The position numbers were made by a program, and so were the translations under genes. The notes under the pieces were generated by a model, which searched no databases, was not told where the DNA came from, and was given only the letters and a program-made list of their open reading frames with translations. A DNA stretch of 64,000 nt from NCBI GenBank assembly GCA_015501585.1, contig JADNRY010000162.1, positions 80,972 to 144,971 of the forward strand. The letters are read 5' to 3'. Shown here piece after piece: positions 45,466-56,150 of this stretch; the stretch's first letter is position 1, and every line of letters begins with the position of its first letter. The stretch is from Rhodocollybia butyracea. Taxonomy: Eukaryota; Basidiomycota; Agaricomycetes; Agaricales; Omphalotaceae.

Positions 45466-46576
45466 CAGATAACCGAATGGGACAAGCTTCTGATTGAGTT
45501 TGAGCGACACTTTATGATACCTCACCCCGGCTTGCCTCCCCCTCCTCCCCCGCCTCCCGTCGTCAAGGGTCCTCTCGTGACCTTCATTAGTGGCATGACA
45601 GGTGAAGACTTGGGAACCGAGGAGTCTGATTTTCCAGCTCAATCACCCTTGACCACACTTTTCTATAAGCATTTTGGACGCGATAAAATGAAGCCCAAAA
45701 TAAACTACAGAGGTTCATATTCACCACAGCATTTTCCGGGTTCACCGATGGATCGGCAATGGGTTTATTTTAAACTCACCGGAGTAATGGAGGTGCCGCG
45801 TTTTGGATGGATAGCGAAAGGCCGTGAGTACTCGCTTTTGCATCTGGTTGTCCTTGTGTGCCTCATAGGTTTTTGCTAGCCCAAGTCCACAGCAAGTCAG
45901 GACACGAAAGTATCAACGATGTTGTAACGTATATTGGCATTAGCTTTGGGGAGCCACGCCGGGGCCGGTTTGTAGCTTTTAAGGGAAGGTTTGATGCGAA
46001 TCCACACCAGACCAAGGCCACGCGGGCTCAGCAAATGGTATGGAACAAGATTTTGGTCGAGTTTCAGAAACATTTCATGATACATCGTCCCCCGCTTCCC
46101 ATGGCCATCAGCTTGGTTGATATGAATGGTGGACTGTTGGGCGGACATCAAGATGTACCAACGGAGATTGAACTCGTCCTCACGTCACAGATCACTCTAG
46201 CCTTAGATGTGTCGGGCTTGATAACCTACTCTGGTCCATATTCCATGCAACCACGTTGTTTTTTCAAGCTCATCGGAGGGCACCCGTACTGTCAACCTGA
46301 GGATCCATGTTTTGGGGTTGTAGAACAACCTAACAGTGCTGGTGAGTACTTGCTCCTTGATCTGATTTCCTTGGTATTCCTTATATATGCTTTCGCATCA
46401 CGAAAGGCACACACTCTAACTGGAAAAAAGAAAGACACATACTCATTTACCAGCCAAAAGTGCGATTCAAAGGCTCCAAGGGGTTTGACATTGTGGGGGC
46501 ATATCCTCTTGATCCACTAGAAAAGGGGCTACCTAAGATGGCCCACGAATTACACAAAAATCTAGGGCTTCATTGA
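45466..46576 (+). pseudogene. 5'-truncated member of the secreted family, G5
   Basis: Homology starts abruptly inside half B of module 1 (ITEWDKLLIEFERHFMI) with no signal peptide or promoter. It continues in frame: LVTFISGMTGEDLG, INYRGSYSPQHFPG, DRQWVYFKLTGV, RFGWIAKG (the usual Cys before FGW replaced by Arg). Then an intron from 45824, YIGISFGEPRRGRF, EFQKHFMI, FFKLIGGHPYCQPEDPCFGV, an intron from 46343, and QPKVRFKGSKGFDIVGAYPL to TGA 46574-46576. The 3' half is very close to G2. Lack of the secretion signal argues for a non-functional tandem fragment, although an ATG at 45514 could start a cytosolic protein. Confidence 0.6.
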
Positions 46577-47269
46577 CATCCGGACATCTCAAGTAATAGG
46601 ACAGGTCATATGTACATTGTATGGTGCCCGGTGCGGAACCGCGCTTGGGCTGACAGAAATGGAAGAATATATTTGATATACAGTACCTAAGGCTAAAAGC
46701 AATGTTGAGAAGTTCGTTCCAATGTTTGGGACAGGAAATCGAGAAAGCAATGCCACTACCGAGTTTGAACCTCACATCTAATATGAAATCACTGAATTAC
46801 AATGTTCACTGCAAGGTTCACTGTTCGGCGCTCAGTTTGCAGCTCTTTGTTACAAGATTATTGGATGAAGGAAGAGTTAACTGGTGAATAAAACGAATAA
46901 AGCTAATACGACTCAGCCTTGTGACATCGAGAAAGCAATGATGGCGCGTTGCGCATGAACTCTTTCAGAACAACTAGTACCTGCACGAAATTTGGAAATT
47001 TCCACCCTGTTTTAGTTTTTGGCCTAGGATAGTCTCTCTACCACTGTTGGAAAATTATATTCTCTCAATGTCAGTCAGATTCTCTGGAAACTTCATGATT
47101 CAGTGAACTGATGAAGACACCCACCAAGTTCAAAATTACTAATTAGCGAATGCATTGCTTTGAATCGATATCTGCATTTGAATTTTTGAAAATACTTTAG
47201 TCGGTCCTCCGTTGGAAACCACTTCCCGTTAATTTCTCAGTCAAGAGTAGGCTTAGCTGGGGAGAATAA
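46577..47269. other. 3' flank of G5, no gene identified
   Basis: Matches the flank of G2 (TAATAGGACA, GCTGACAGAAATGGAAGAATAT, GATGGCGCGTTGCGC), marking the same duplicated unit. Nothing else recognised. Confidence 0.5.
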
Positions 47270-48240
47270 TTCCGGAACAGAGACCCCGCATTCCGGGTCG
47301 AAGCAGCTTTGCATCATCATGCATAGTTCTAACTTCTAAGCGACATACGTGGATGCAGGAAGGGTATATATGGGCACGTAGAATTGTGCGTGTAGTCGGT
47401 GCGTGAGTGCGTGCTGCCAAAGTGCGTGCGTGCGTGTCAGCGTATATAGTGCGTGAGCGTGACATGCGTGTCTGTGACTTTGTATTTACCTTTTTGCTTA
47501 TAAGTATTTCTGCTTTATAACATATATCTAAGCTAAGGTAGTGTGTGCTGTAATCAGTGATAACTATCCCAATTTCCTGCCGAATAAAGGATACAAAAAT
47601 GTGTACAGCCATCGAATATAATTGCCATTGGGGACTTGAGCTCATCCCAATTTATCGAAATGGTATTATTTTAATTGATATATTAGCAGTGTAAGAATTG
47701 AATCACTTATAACAGGAATTATCGTTGGATAAGTATTTATTCTGATAAATATAGGAGTATCTTAGAGTTATATACATAGTGGCTTCGTGTAGACCTACCT
47801 ATAGTGACATACAAGTCATTGAGCTATAGGAAGCCCTTATTTTAGCTTGAAAAGCGACTTCGAAGTTAACTTAGCAACACTAACACGCACCAATATATAG
47901 TAACACGTACTTATGCTACACGCACCAACACGCATGCACGCACCATCACGCGCCACCGACACGCACAAATTTCCTCCCCCGTATATATGGAGACAAACAT
48001 TTGGGATATAGGGTTGAGAGGTAGAGACCTTCGAGGGGGAAGGCAAGCCTAAACCTGAGAGAAGAGGCAAGAAAGGGATGGAACTAAGACCCAGACGGAA
48101 GTCGAAGCGGGTGAGGAGCACGGATGACACCAAACAGATTGTTGAATTACATTCTATTTCCGATGCCGGAGAGATCCGTAGTTGGGGTAAACTGGAGAAT
48201 GCGGAGTGAGGCAAACTGGATGATCTCGGGGGTGGACACT
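47270..48240. repeat. dispersed repeat family, copy D, interrupted
   Basis: 47290-47335 (GGGTCGAAGC..., CATCATGCATAGTTCT) and 48040-48200 (AACCTGAGAGAAGAGGCAAG, GGATGACACCAAACAG) match other copies. The interior is occupied by the inverted-repeat element listed next. Confidence 0.6.
47386..47968. mobile_element. inverted-repeat element with GTGCGTG subterminal arrays
   Basis: The left end GTGCGTGTAGTCGGTGCGTG... is mirrored by a right end whose reverse complement begins GTGCGTGTCGGTGGCGCGTG. Multiple GTGCGTG words lie in each arm and TATATA words at matching places. AATT flanks the left end and AAATT the right, so the target duplication is unclear. There is no transposase frame. Confidence 0.55.
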
Positions 48241-48880
48241 GGATAGGGTGACTTTAGTATGAACCAATTGCTGATCCAGTGGCGACTGGGCCTATAGACT
48301 CTCGCGTTGTAATGGAAGCAGATGCGACGAAAGTCCAGTACTATACTAGAATCCCTGAACTATGTGGGGATTATTCGGCGACAATGACATCACAGCCATT
48401 ACTCACCTCAATTCTTCCCGGAATTCAAAAGAGAACTAGGCATACTTATTCACTATCCCAAATCAATCCTAGTGTTTATCAAGCAGCAGGCTGCCTGACT
48501 GCAAAGGTAGCAACGAGTTCCCGAACTTATTCAACTCGCCACGGACAGATAGAGCTTCGAATACCGGTTTGTGAACCGCAGAACTGCGTACAAAGATTTT
48601 GACGCGAATGGTATGCTTTCTGAGTGAATCCAACTTACGTTAAGCAGTATGCTGTTTGCTACAAACTAACCAATCAGCCTGGGCCAAGTTCTGGGTGGGC
48701 GCAAGTCAAGAACGGGTGTAGCCATGATGCCATCGTAGGGCATGCGCGTACTATAGCCCTGCAGGCACGCAGTACAGGAGGAATGTTGACGAAGGATTAA
48801 TAGAATGAAAATCTAAAGGAGTAACACACGCATCATTGTATCCCCAATTAGCCACAATCATCGATCTAACAAGCACTCTA
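48241..48880. other. no gene identified
   Basis: A plus-strand frame of about 107 codons (48279-48602) has no recognised motif or splice context. Confidence 0.4.
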
Positions 48881-49087
48881 ACACACCAGGATGATACAAA
48901 AATCTGCTCGGCAGATTTATGATCTGAAAGAAAGCTGATTATCCTAATAAGAATAATCGGTGGTTTTCAGTCTGCCTGAAATGGTTACTGAAAGTCCTGT
49001 GATAAACTATAAAGGGAATATCTTATCTTATCGGAAAATTTCAGTACACCTTTCTGCCGAGCAGATTTTTGTATCATTACGGTGTGT
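48881..49087. mobile_element. 207-bp MITE with 35-bp terminal inverted repeats
   Basis: The left end ACACACCAGGATGATACAAA... and the inverted right end ACACACCGTAATGATACAAA... agree over about 35 bp (three mismatches) through AAATCTGCTCGGCAGA. There is no coding capacity. The left flank is TA and the right flank AA, so a TA target duplication is possible but not exact. Confidence 0.75.
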
Positions 49088-49179
49088 AAGCTCTAGAGCT
49101 CACGCGATCACCGCTCATTAGAAACTCCCAGCCTAAACCAAGGGTATCAAGCCATACAATGTGGTATTTTCAACCGTGG

Positions 49180-49925
49180 ATACCATGAGGAGATCAAGAG
49201 AGTTGAAACGTTGAAAGCTGAAATCGACGCTGCAGAGTGGCGGACCGACCGGATCGAATCGGTCTCATGGGCGCTTACTCGGAATTCGAGCTTCAAGGAG
49301 TGATGAAATGGACAGGTTGTCTCAATGGTTAAATTTAGTGATGGGCCTTGCAAGTGCTATTATGCGAACCAGAGGATTTTACAATACCGCCACTCTAGGT
49401 GGTTATAACCTTGAACTAAAAGGGATCAGCTATGGAATTGGATTTTTCTATGCCAATGCAGTCCTCAATGTGGTGTCCACCACGTCGCAGCGACTTACGA
49501 TAGGCATCTTCACAAACTTTCACTCAACTAGTATACTGGCAAGTCCTTAGGCATTAGATCTTAGATTTGGTCTCCCTCCCGTAGCAAAATGGTCCAAGAT
49601 ATTCGGTTTTCCTCCTTCGATGAATATGGCAGTGTTCTCAGTTGCGTGTCTCTTCTCACTACTCCTTGACAAATTACCGCTTGCCTTGATTCATGCTTGG
49701 AATCTGGGCCGGAAAATGCAGTCGTTGGCCGATAGATCAATAAACACGGGAACGTCGAGGCCTGAAGGAACGATCGGGTGGTGGAAGGAAGGCCGGCTAG
49801 ATTATAAGCTTAATGCGCGTCCACCCTTGAAGCTCGAAGCCTCTGCTCTGCCAGTACGGCCCCAACTCATCTTCCGTATACCAGCTATGGCTCCACATGA
49901 GAATTCCTCATCCGATGATTAGTAT
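49180..49925 (+). pseudogene. candidate membrane-protein gene remnant with an in-frame TAG
   Basis: From ATG 49308 one frame runs to the stop at 49920-49922, interrupted only by TAG at 49548-49550. On both sides the text reads like protein: ISYGIGFFYANAVLNVVSTT before, and MAVFSVACLFSLLLDKLPLA (a likely membrane helix) then EGTIGWWKEGRLDY after. An upstream frame (49189-49300) encodes an amphipathic EEIKRVETLKAEIDAAEW, possibly an exon. No family is recognised, and no intron of normal length removes the TAG. Could be a pseudogene, or chance. Confidence 0.3.
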
Positions 49926-50646
49926 ACCCTTGTACTTCACAACCTTTGTACGATCCTTCACCGCCACAATCTCGCGTCATTCAGGCTAGTCTTTACCGCT
50001 ATTTCGAGTCTGCCTTTATGTTTAATATCAAATATTGAAGTACAAGGTTCATTATCGTGCTTCTTTTAAACACGAAGGTCTGCTGGAATGCCCAGTACGG
50101 CTTGGATATTCGGTAACTCGAGGGAATCCCAATGTTATTCATATTGGCCCAGTGCTTTCTTCGCTTTCTTCTACCGTTCTACTCCCTCTCTCGTTGATCG
50201 CTCACAGCTAAGCTCATTCTAATCTGTCGGATATCAGAGCTTAAAAAACTCGTCTCTTGTGTTGCGTGGGTGGGGGTTAAGAGTGTCTTGTACTTGTCGC
50301 GTTGATTCCAAATGTCCTCAGACAACTGCACAGCTAGTCTGTCATGATAGCTGACTCCCGAGTCCGACTCAATCTGACTGAGGGCGATGAGATCTCTAAT
50401 TCTCTGGCCTTAGTATGCCGAAAGGCAGATCCCGAAGCTTTCCATTGGCTTGTGCACCAACGATCGCGACTAGACATTATATTACCATTTCTGCACTACC
50501 GTAAGTAAATTAATCAAAGATTCATGGGCTACCAAAAGAAAACAACGGTTCCACTATCTGTCAAATTTTTAAGTAAAGGCAGCTTTGACAGAGCAGTTCG
50601 AGCTCAGCACGTACTACAGTTTATCGATCTAACCCTAATATCTTGC
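49926..50646. other. no gene identified
   Basis: Intergenic; nothing recognised apart from sequence 3' of the minus-strand gene that follows. Confidence 0.45.
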
Positions 50647-51471
50647 CTAATATGCCAACAATCCGCCGATTGATATGACAACAAGAGAAATCATGTACGC
50701 AGCCTTTTGTCTATCGAAGAAGGGAGATTTTGCTGCTGATGTCGATGCCGATGCCGACGATCCGCTTGATGAGGCTGCATCAACCGTGCCACATCCAGCT
50801 AAGGTGAAAAAAAATATAAGATATCCATTGACGATATACATGGCATGTTCGACCCACCAGTTGGCCACACATTACAGACCTGACTAACATCAGATGAAAT
50901 TGTTTGCGCGCCTTTGATCTCTCCACAACCCTCAGTGACCAGGGAGAGTGCTCCTTCAGCAAGCTCGGGCATAAAAAAAATCAACAACCACTGAAATCCC
51001 AGTGACGATCGCGCTGGGTTTTCCGTCGTCACAGAGCGCCCCAAGGACGTTATTGACATCGCCATCCCCCTTGCACGCTTGGGAGATGGCGTCGTCCTGG
51101 TTGGGACAAGATTGTGTGACTTGGGTTGTACCGCCGCAAACGTCGGCAAAGTTACCGCTGAGTGTTGAGCCGCACGTGTAGCAGAACAACCATCTGTACA
51201 AAACCGAAAAGAGTGCTTATCAGGGGTTAATCAGAATTTGCGTGGACTGCGTGCTTACGGAGTACCGTCGAAGGTTTCGGGGGTATAGCACAAGCAATTC
51301 GGGAGGTAAAACAGGGTTGATGATGCCTGCAGCGACAGGACAGAATGAGTCCGACACCGCTGGTCCTGCGTCTTCAATAGTTCCCTGGAAGCAAGCCGAA
51401 GGGCAATTCGCCTGGCCTGAAGTAAATCGAAAAACAACAAAGAGCAGAGCAAAAAGGATGGGTTGCTGCAT
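50647..51471 (-). CDS. secreted Cys-rich, probably GPI-anchored protein
   Basis: The ATG at 51471 opens a signal peptide (MQQPILFALLFVVFRFTSGQ), then CPSACFQGTI. Inferred introns: 51327-51357 (only 31 nt), 51194-51258, 50964-51006 and 50799-50857. With these removed, 627 nt (208 residues) remain in one frame. Cys-rich motifs follow: NCLCYTPETFDG, FCYTCGSTLSGNFADVCGG, SCPNQDDAISQACKGDG, LCDDGKP, TEGCGEIKG and AGCGTVD. A Ser-rich stretch (SSSGSSASASTSAA) and a C-terminal hydrophobic tail (YMISLVVISIGGLLAY) form a typical GPI-attachment signal. It probably sits at the plasma membrane or cell wall. It resembles, but is not shown to be, a CFEM-like protein. If the 31-nt intron is not real, a 1-bp frameshift would be needed instead. 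Confidence 0.65.
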
Positions 51472-53029
51472 TATCGTGTCGACAAATATAAGAGGACCAA
51501 AGGAGGTGAAGGTTGAGCATTCGTTGCTGTCTCTTTAAGATGTATCGGACAAGCGCTCAGCTAGCCCGACATACTGGAACTATTTTGACTGTGGCCGACC
51601 ATATCGATGGATTGATCATACTGAATTGTCCCTGTGATAAAAAACATCGCTCTAAGAAATTGGCCATGTCACATCGTAGCGCTCAAACACTGCAGCACCG
51701 TTGCACATGAGGCCTCCTCATGTTTGAATTAAATGCAAAGACACGCAATTTACTCTCAAAGAGGAAAAAAATGCCCTCGGTGAAGTTCAGAGCCGACTGC
51801 TGGGTTAGTAGGAACAAACGATGGCAGTTGGATGGAATCTTAAAATGAGACTAGCAGCCAATCACCTTGTAGAGACCCGTAGCCGTTCCCACCCAGCGCA
51901 AGCAGTATTTATTTACTAGCTCTCTATATTTTTTCCATATTTAGTCAAGTATTTAGCGCGAGCCAACGAGAATAAGTCGGGGAATGAAAACAGAAGAATA
52001 CAGGAGGAATGGAAGACAAAATATTGACAGTTGAATAGAATTCTGAATGATGAAAATTTTGGAATAGAAAGAAGGCGCGCATCAAGCTTCTAAGTATGAT
52101 CGTGAGCGATCTGTACAGCTTCAACTTGAACACCTTCAGGAGCCTTCAGGCTTCCGTGCTTTTTTCTGAACTTCCGAATCATCTTTCCGGTCTCGTCGCA
52201 CAGCACGCATAACCTGTCTTGGGTTTGGAAGGGATTAAGAGGGCTACAGTGATCTTTGGAAAATGAACGACTGGGTGGCACATGACCAGAGCAACATATA
52301 ATGTAAGCAGTACCTTTTGAACTGTAAATCTATTTTTTTTTTTTTTGCAATACTTGCTAGAAAAGAGCTTCGCAGTTTTGCTATGATTGGGCTGCAAATA
52401 AGAGGAGTGATTATTGATAACCCAAACAAAAGCCTTGAATTCCGCCTTGAATTCCGCAAGCCACCGTATGCGATGAATGTAAGCATACCAAATCAAAATG
52501 ATCGCCCGCCTCAGCCTCCTCGCTTGGCCCAGGAAGAGGAAGAAGGGGAAGGATCCTGCTTAGAGTAGGCAAAGTGCACGTCTAGATGTTTTAACGGGGA
52601 GACCTGGATAACTTAGTAAGGGCGCATGTGGAAAGTGGGTGAATGGGTGGAGGAGCGCACCAAAGCAGTGCTATACCAGTGACTTACCACGATCTCGCGA
52701 GAGGGATTGGGATTTTGGGTGGACTGCCACTCGTAAGTCCTTCTATTCATACTTCTCGTACACACCTCCCAAAGCAAATCAGCTATACATACGCGAAGTT
52801 TACAGGATTACATCCAAATGATCAAGCAAGGTAAGAGCTTCAAAGGTTTAGAATGGTATATGCTTACTTACTTATGGCCTTGGGCTTTATCATTTCGTAA
52901 ATTGAGGGCGAAACAACTATCTATCGCGGTGCACCCATGAAGTATAAGCGAATTTGCGATATTATCGCCGAACGGCGGCACTTCACCTTCGGCTTGAGCA
53001 GCAAAGTTTTTGGGTTCTTTCGGTCACGA
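51472..53029. other. no gene identified
   Basis: A minus-strand frame at 52090-52281 (DETGKMIRKFRKKHG) could be a decayed exon, but no supporting context was found. A poly-T run is at about 52332-52346. Confidence 0.4.
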
Positions 53030-53420
53030 TATCTATGCACAAGGTATCTTATCAACTACCATCTGTGTATACAGGAACACGAGATAAATAAGTAGTGTTA
53101 CATATGTACGTATACCCTACACAGATGTAACACCTCCAAAAGCCCTCCGGATGTGTGATCAAATTTCTTCTAAATCCTAATATGTAGATACCCTTGAGAT
53201 ACCCAGTATTTACGAGAAGACTTTACTCTCAACGGGTATACCTTCGCTGCTTACCCTGACCAGCACAGCACAGCACACCTATCCCCTATCCCTATCCCCA
53301 TGCGCCCCATCGTACGAGTGGCGAATCAGGTATATATGGAGTGGGAGAGGATACTTCCAATCAACTAACAACAACGCCTTCCCGACCAAGTCCTCCCGCT
53401 TCCGACGGGTCTTATGATTC
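53030..53420. repeat. dispersed repeat family, copy E (fragment)
   Basis: AACTACCATCTGTGTATACAGG, ACATATGTACGTATA, TAACACCTCCAAAAGCC and AACAACGCCTTCCCGACCAAG match copies A-C in order. Only this part is present. Confidence 0.65.
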
Positions 53421-53536
53421 GACGGCCTCAGATGCCTTTCCAAGAAAGGTTTTAGTCTGTAGGCCTTAGGACCTAGGTTTTACTCTATACCCCAAATTAA
53501 ATGAGAGTCCCCAATTGAAATACTAAATAGGAATAA

Positions 53537-53660
53537 TCCGATCTGGTGTAATGGCTGATATTATCGCCTCTCCATATCCATATCCATGGCTCCAGATGAC
53601 AGGGAATATTATCGTGAGTATTGCGCCATAGTAGCCTGGGGTTCGATTTCCCATGTCGGC
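53537..53660 (+). pseudogene. tRNA-Glu pseudogene, strongly decayed
   Basis: TCCGATCTGGTGTAATGGCT and GCCTCTC at the anticodon position, then about 50 bp of foreign sequence where the intron sits, then a T-arm GGGGTTCGATTTCCC. Acceptor end TGTCGG. D- and anticodon-stem pairing is disturbed. Confidence 0.6.
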
Positions 53661-53898
53661 TTTGCATGCAATAGTACATTTTTTTGAAAAGACGAATACT
53701 ACAGCTTGAGAGTAAAGCTGCTTTCAAAGGTCGTTGGAAGGCAATTAGGCGAAGCTCAGAACAACTCAAACACCTAAACCCTTTCGGCCATGAATATCTT
53801 TGTACATAGTACACACGATTGCTTATTCGATTCCTATCATCACGGCGTATGCACAGTCCCAAGAAAGGTTGTAATTCTGTACCTCCAAATCACTACAA

Positions 53899-54003
53899 TC
53901 CGATATGGTGTAGTGGCTAACATCATCGCCTCTCATGGCCTAATATAATTACTGGCAGAATATTGGCTGCGCAATAGCCCGGGGTTCGATTCCCTGTGTT
54001 GGA
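53899..54003 (+). pseudogene. tRNA-Glu pseudogene with enlarged intron
   Basis: TCCGATATGGTGTAGTGGCT is identical to the good copy. The anticodon loop CTCTCA is followed by about 34 bp at the intron position. The 3' anticodon stem reads GCAAT instead of GCGAT, the T-stem CCCTG instead of CCCCG, and the acceptor TGTTGGA instead of TGTCGGA. Confidence 0.65.
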
Positions 54004-54322
54004 ATCTCCCTCCATTCTATGATAGCTGATTTTTGTGCTGGTTTTGTATAGTTCTAACTACAAGTGCCTGACTGACCCTTTTAAGTATATCCTATGTACT
54101 TATATATGTTGCACCGCTTGTGGCCATGCCACGGTCCCCGTCTAAACTTTTTGAAATGGTGTACAGCAAGCAGCAAGTTGAAATTTACTACTATGGCTAC
54201 ACCAAGAATTTGAGTCTTCTAACCGAATCAAGATCTGAACGCCTTCGTCTCTGAGACAAGATAGGAATGTGCCCTGCGTGCAAGAGTGGTTTTAGTCTGT
54301 ACCCCAACTGGAATGATCATAT

Positions 54323-54401
54323 TCCGATATGGTGTAGTGGCTAACATTATCGCCTCTCAGAAGGTTGCGCGATAGCCCGGGGTTCGATTCCCCGTGTCGG
54401 A
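54323..54401 (+). tRNA. tRNA-Glu (CUC) with short intron
   Basis: Acceptor TCCGATA pairs with TGTCGGA (one G-T pair). D-arm GTGT/ACAT, anticodon stem ATCGC/GCGAT with anticodon CTC, T-arm CGGGG/CCCCG around TTCGATT. The 79 nt include an extra 8 nt directly 3' of the base following the anticodon, the canonical intron position. It carries its own A and B boxes (TGGTGTAGTGG, GGTTCGATTCC) and is followed by a T run for Pol III termination. Confidence 0.9.
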
Positions 54402-54427
54402 ATTCGGTTTATAGCACTGGTGTTGTA

Positions 54428-54437
54428 TTTTTTTTTT
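54428..54437 (+). terminator. Pol III terminator of tRNA-Glu
   Basis: A run of ten T starting 27 nt after the tRNA 3' end. Confidence 0.7.
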
Positions 54438-54639
54438 GTAGTCCTCAAGTTTTTTTTACATCCTACGTGTATACGTTACGCTTTATGTTTGAGTATCTTA
54501 GGGCTGTGGGGTGGACAATTAATTATCATGCTTTGAAGTACTGTACAGCTTATAGAGATGCAACTCACGGCTTGCGATTCATCATCCTTGGGCAATCATA
54601 GTCCAAGAAAGCAAGTTTTTTTCGGTAACGAATATCTAC

Positions 54640-56150
54640 AACGCAGTGTACTGAAATTCCTAACAACTACCAATTACTCTCCGTGTAGACGGCACAGTAC
54701 ATGGATAGCGACCACGTATACATAACACGACAGCGGAAGGCTCTAGAAATCCAAAGTAGTCGGTTAGTATATATAATAGATTATTGAGAACACTATGATT
54801 CGGAAAACACCTACCCTCGTTATCTACGGATAAATCTCCCTTGCATACCCAGCGTCGCCCACCCAAAGTATCGCATACCCATACCCATACTCCCAACGCT
54901 CTCCCTCCAAGCTGAATCGGGCATAGGCGAAGTTGGAGTGGGACTATCCCGTACAGGACACTGCGAGCATAGGGACAGGGAGGAAATAAGGGCGCTACAG
55001 CTCCTGCTGCCGGTTGGTGGCGCCGCCGAGGAGAGAAGTATCTGACATGGAACTGGTGAGGCGCACATCTAAATGCTTGAGGCGGGTGTAAGAGAAAGAG
55101 CGTCCCAAAGCCAAAGCAGCGCTAGTGCGAAAAGCGAGAAGAGATTCTTCGGATCCGTGTCTGCATGGTGGTAAGGCAAGCGTTTCGAGGTAGGGGCAGA
55201 TGGGGGTCTCCGGCGCCAGGGTCATCATAGGAGGAATCAAGACCAACAATGAGCCGTATCATAAGGAAATCGTCGATGATCGGGACAGGAGTAGGGTTGC
55301 AGAGATGTGGGTTAATCCAGTTTTGAGTAACGGAGGGAACGGAGGCACTGTACAAGGATGGATTGGGTTTTGAGTGGGGCTGAGAGGTAGAGGTGCTGAG
55401 AGAGAGGGGAATGAGAGGGTGGAAGATGCTGGAGCCCGAACGTTACACATTACGCGTTCAATCCGAACCTGAATGATGTAAGAAAAGGAACAGCACTAAG
55501 AAGATGACCCGAAAATTCATGAACCTTCGAGAAGCCGCATAAATGGGATACACCCTATTTCCCTACGGAAACCTAAGACTCCAATGAACGGGCGGCTCGT
55601 GCGCGTGAGCGGCGGAGCATGAATGACACCAAATAGTGAGGAGACAATGCACTCGAGGAGAGATATGCGTCGGACATGAGATAGAGATCAATCGATCCGC
55701 TTCAACAGCTACAATCGCGAGAACCACTTCCTCTATATCCTCTCTACAACCCTGGAACCTCACTAGCTCTCCACCTCAATGCTACCTCCCGCATTCTTGG
55801 CAGAAGACTAAACGGCGCTCCGCATCGCACAATGGATATCTCCGAGATAAGCTCGCGAGGAAAGGTGGGTGGGAATCTGAGATAGGCGTCGACGTGGGCT
55901 CTGAAGTGATTGTAGCATGCCATCATTCCACCCATACGCCTCATACTTTCTGCGCAATTGGCTTTTTTGTTAGCAAGGCCTGGTACACGATAGCTGTAGA
56001 TAAGAAAAGAGAAATGATATCCGTAAACTTGCTGACCGGTACAGTGCCCAAGCCGTGCGCGTGCGGACCCACGTCGTAGGAGATTCAGTGAAGAGAGTAC
56101 GTGACGCAGACGCCTTTTGGAATAGACGCGCAGATCAAATCAGCTTACCA
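54640..56150. repeat. dispersed repeat family, copy F
   Basis: ACCTACCCTCGTTATCTACGG, CTCCAAGCTGAATCGGGCATAG, AGAGAAAGAGCG, GGCAAGCGTTTCGAGGTAG and AAGAAAAGAGAAATGATATC follow the order of copies A-C. A minus-strand reading (CPVRDSPTP, PDSAWRES) resembles that of copy C (KWDIPTPSMPDLPWREP), which hints at an ancestral coding segment. Confidence 0.65.
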
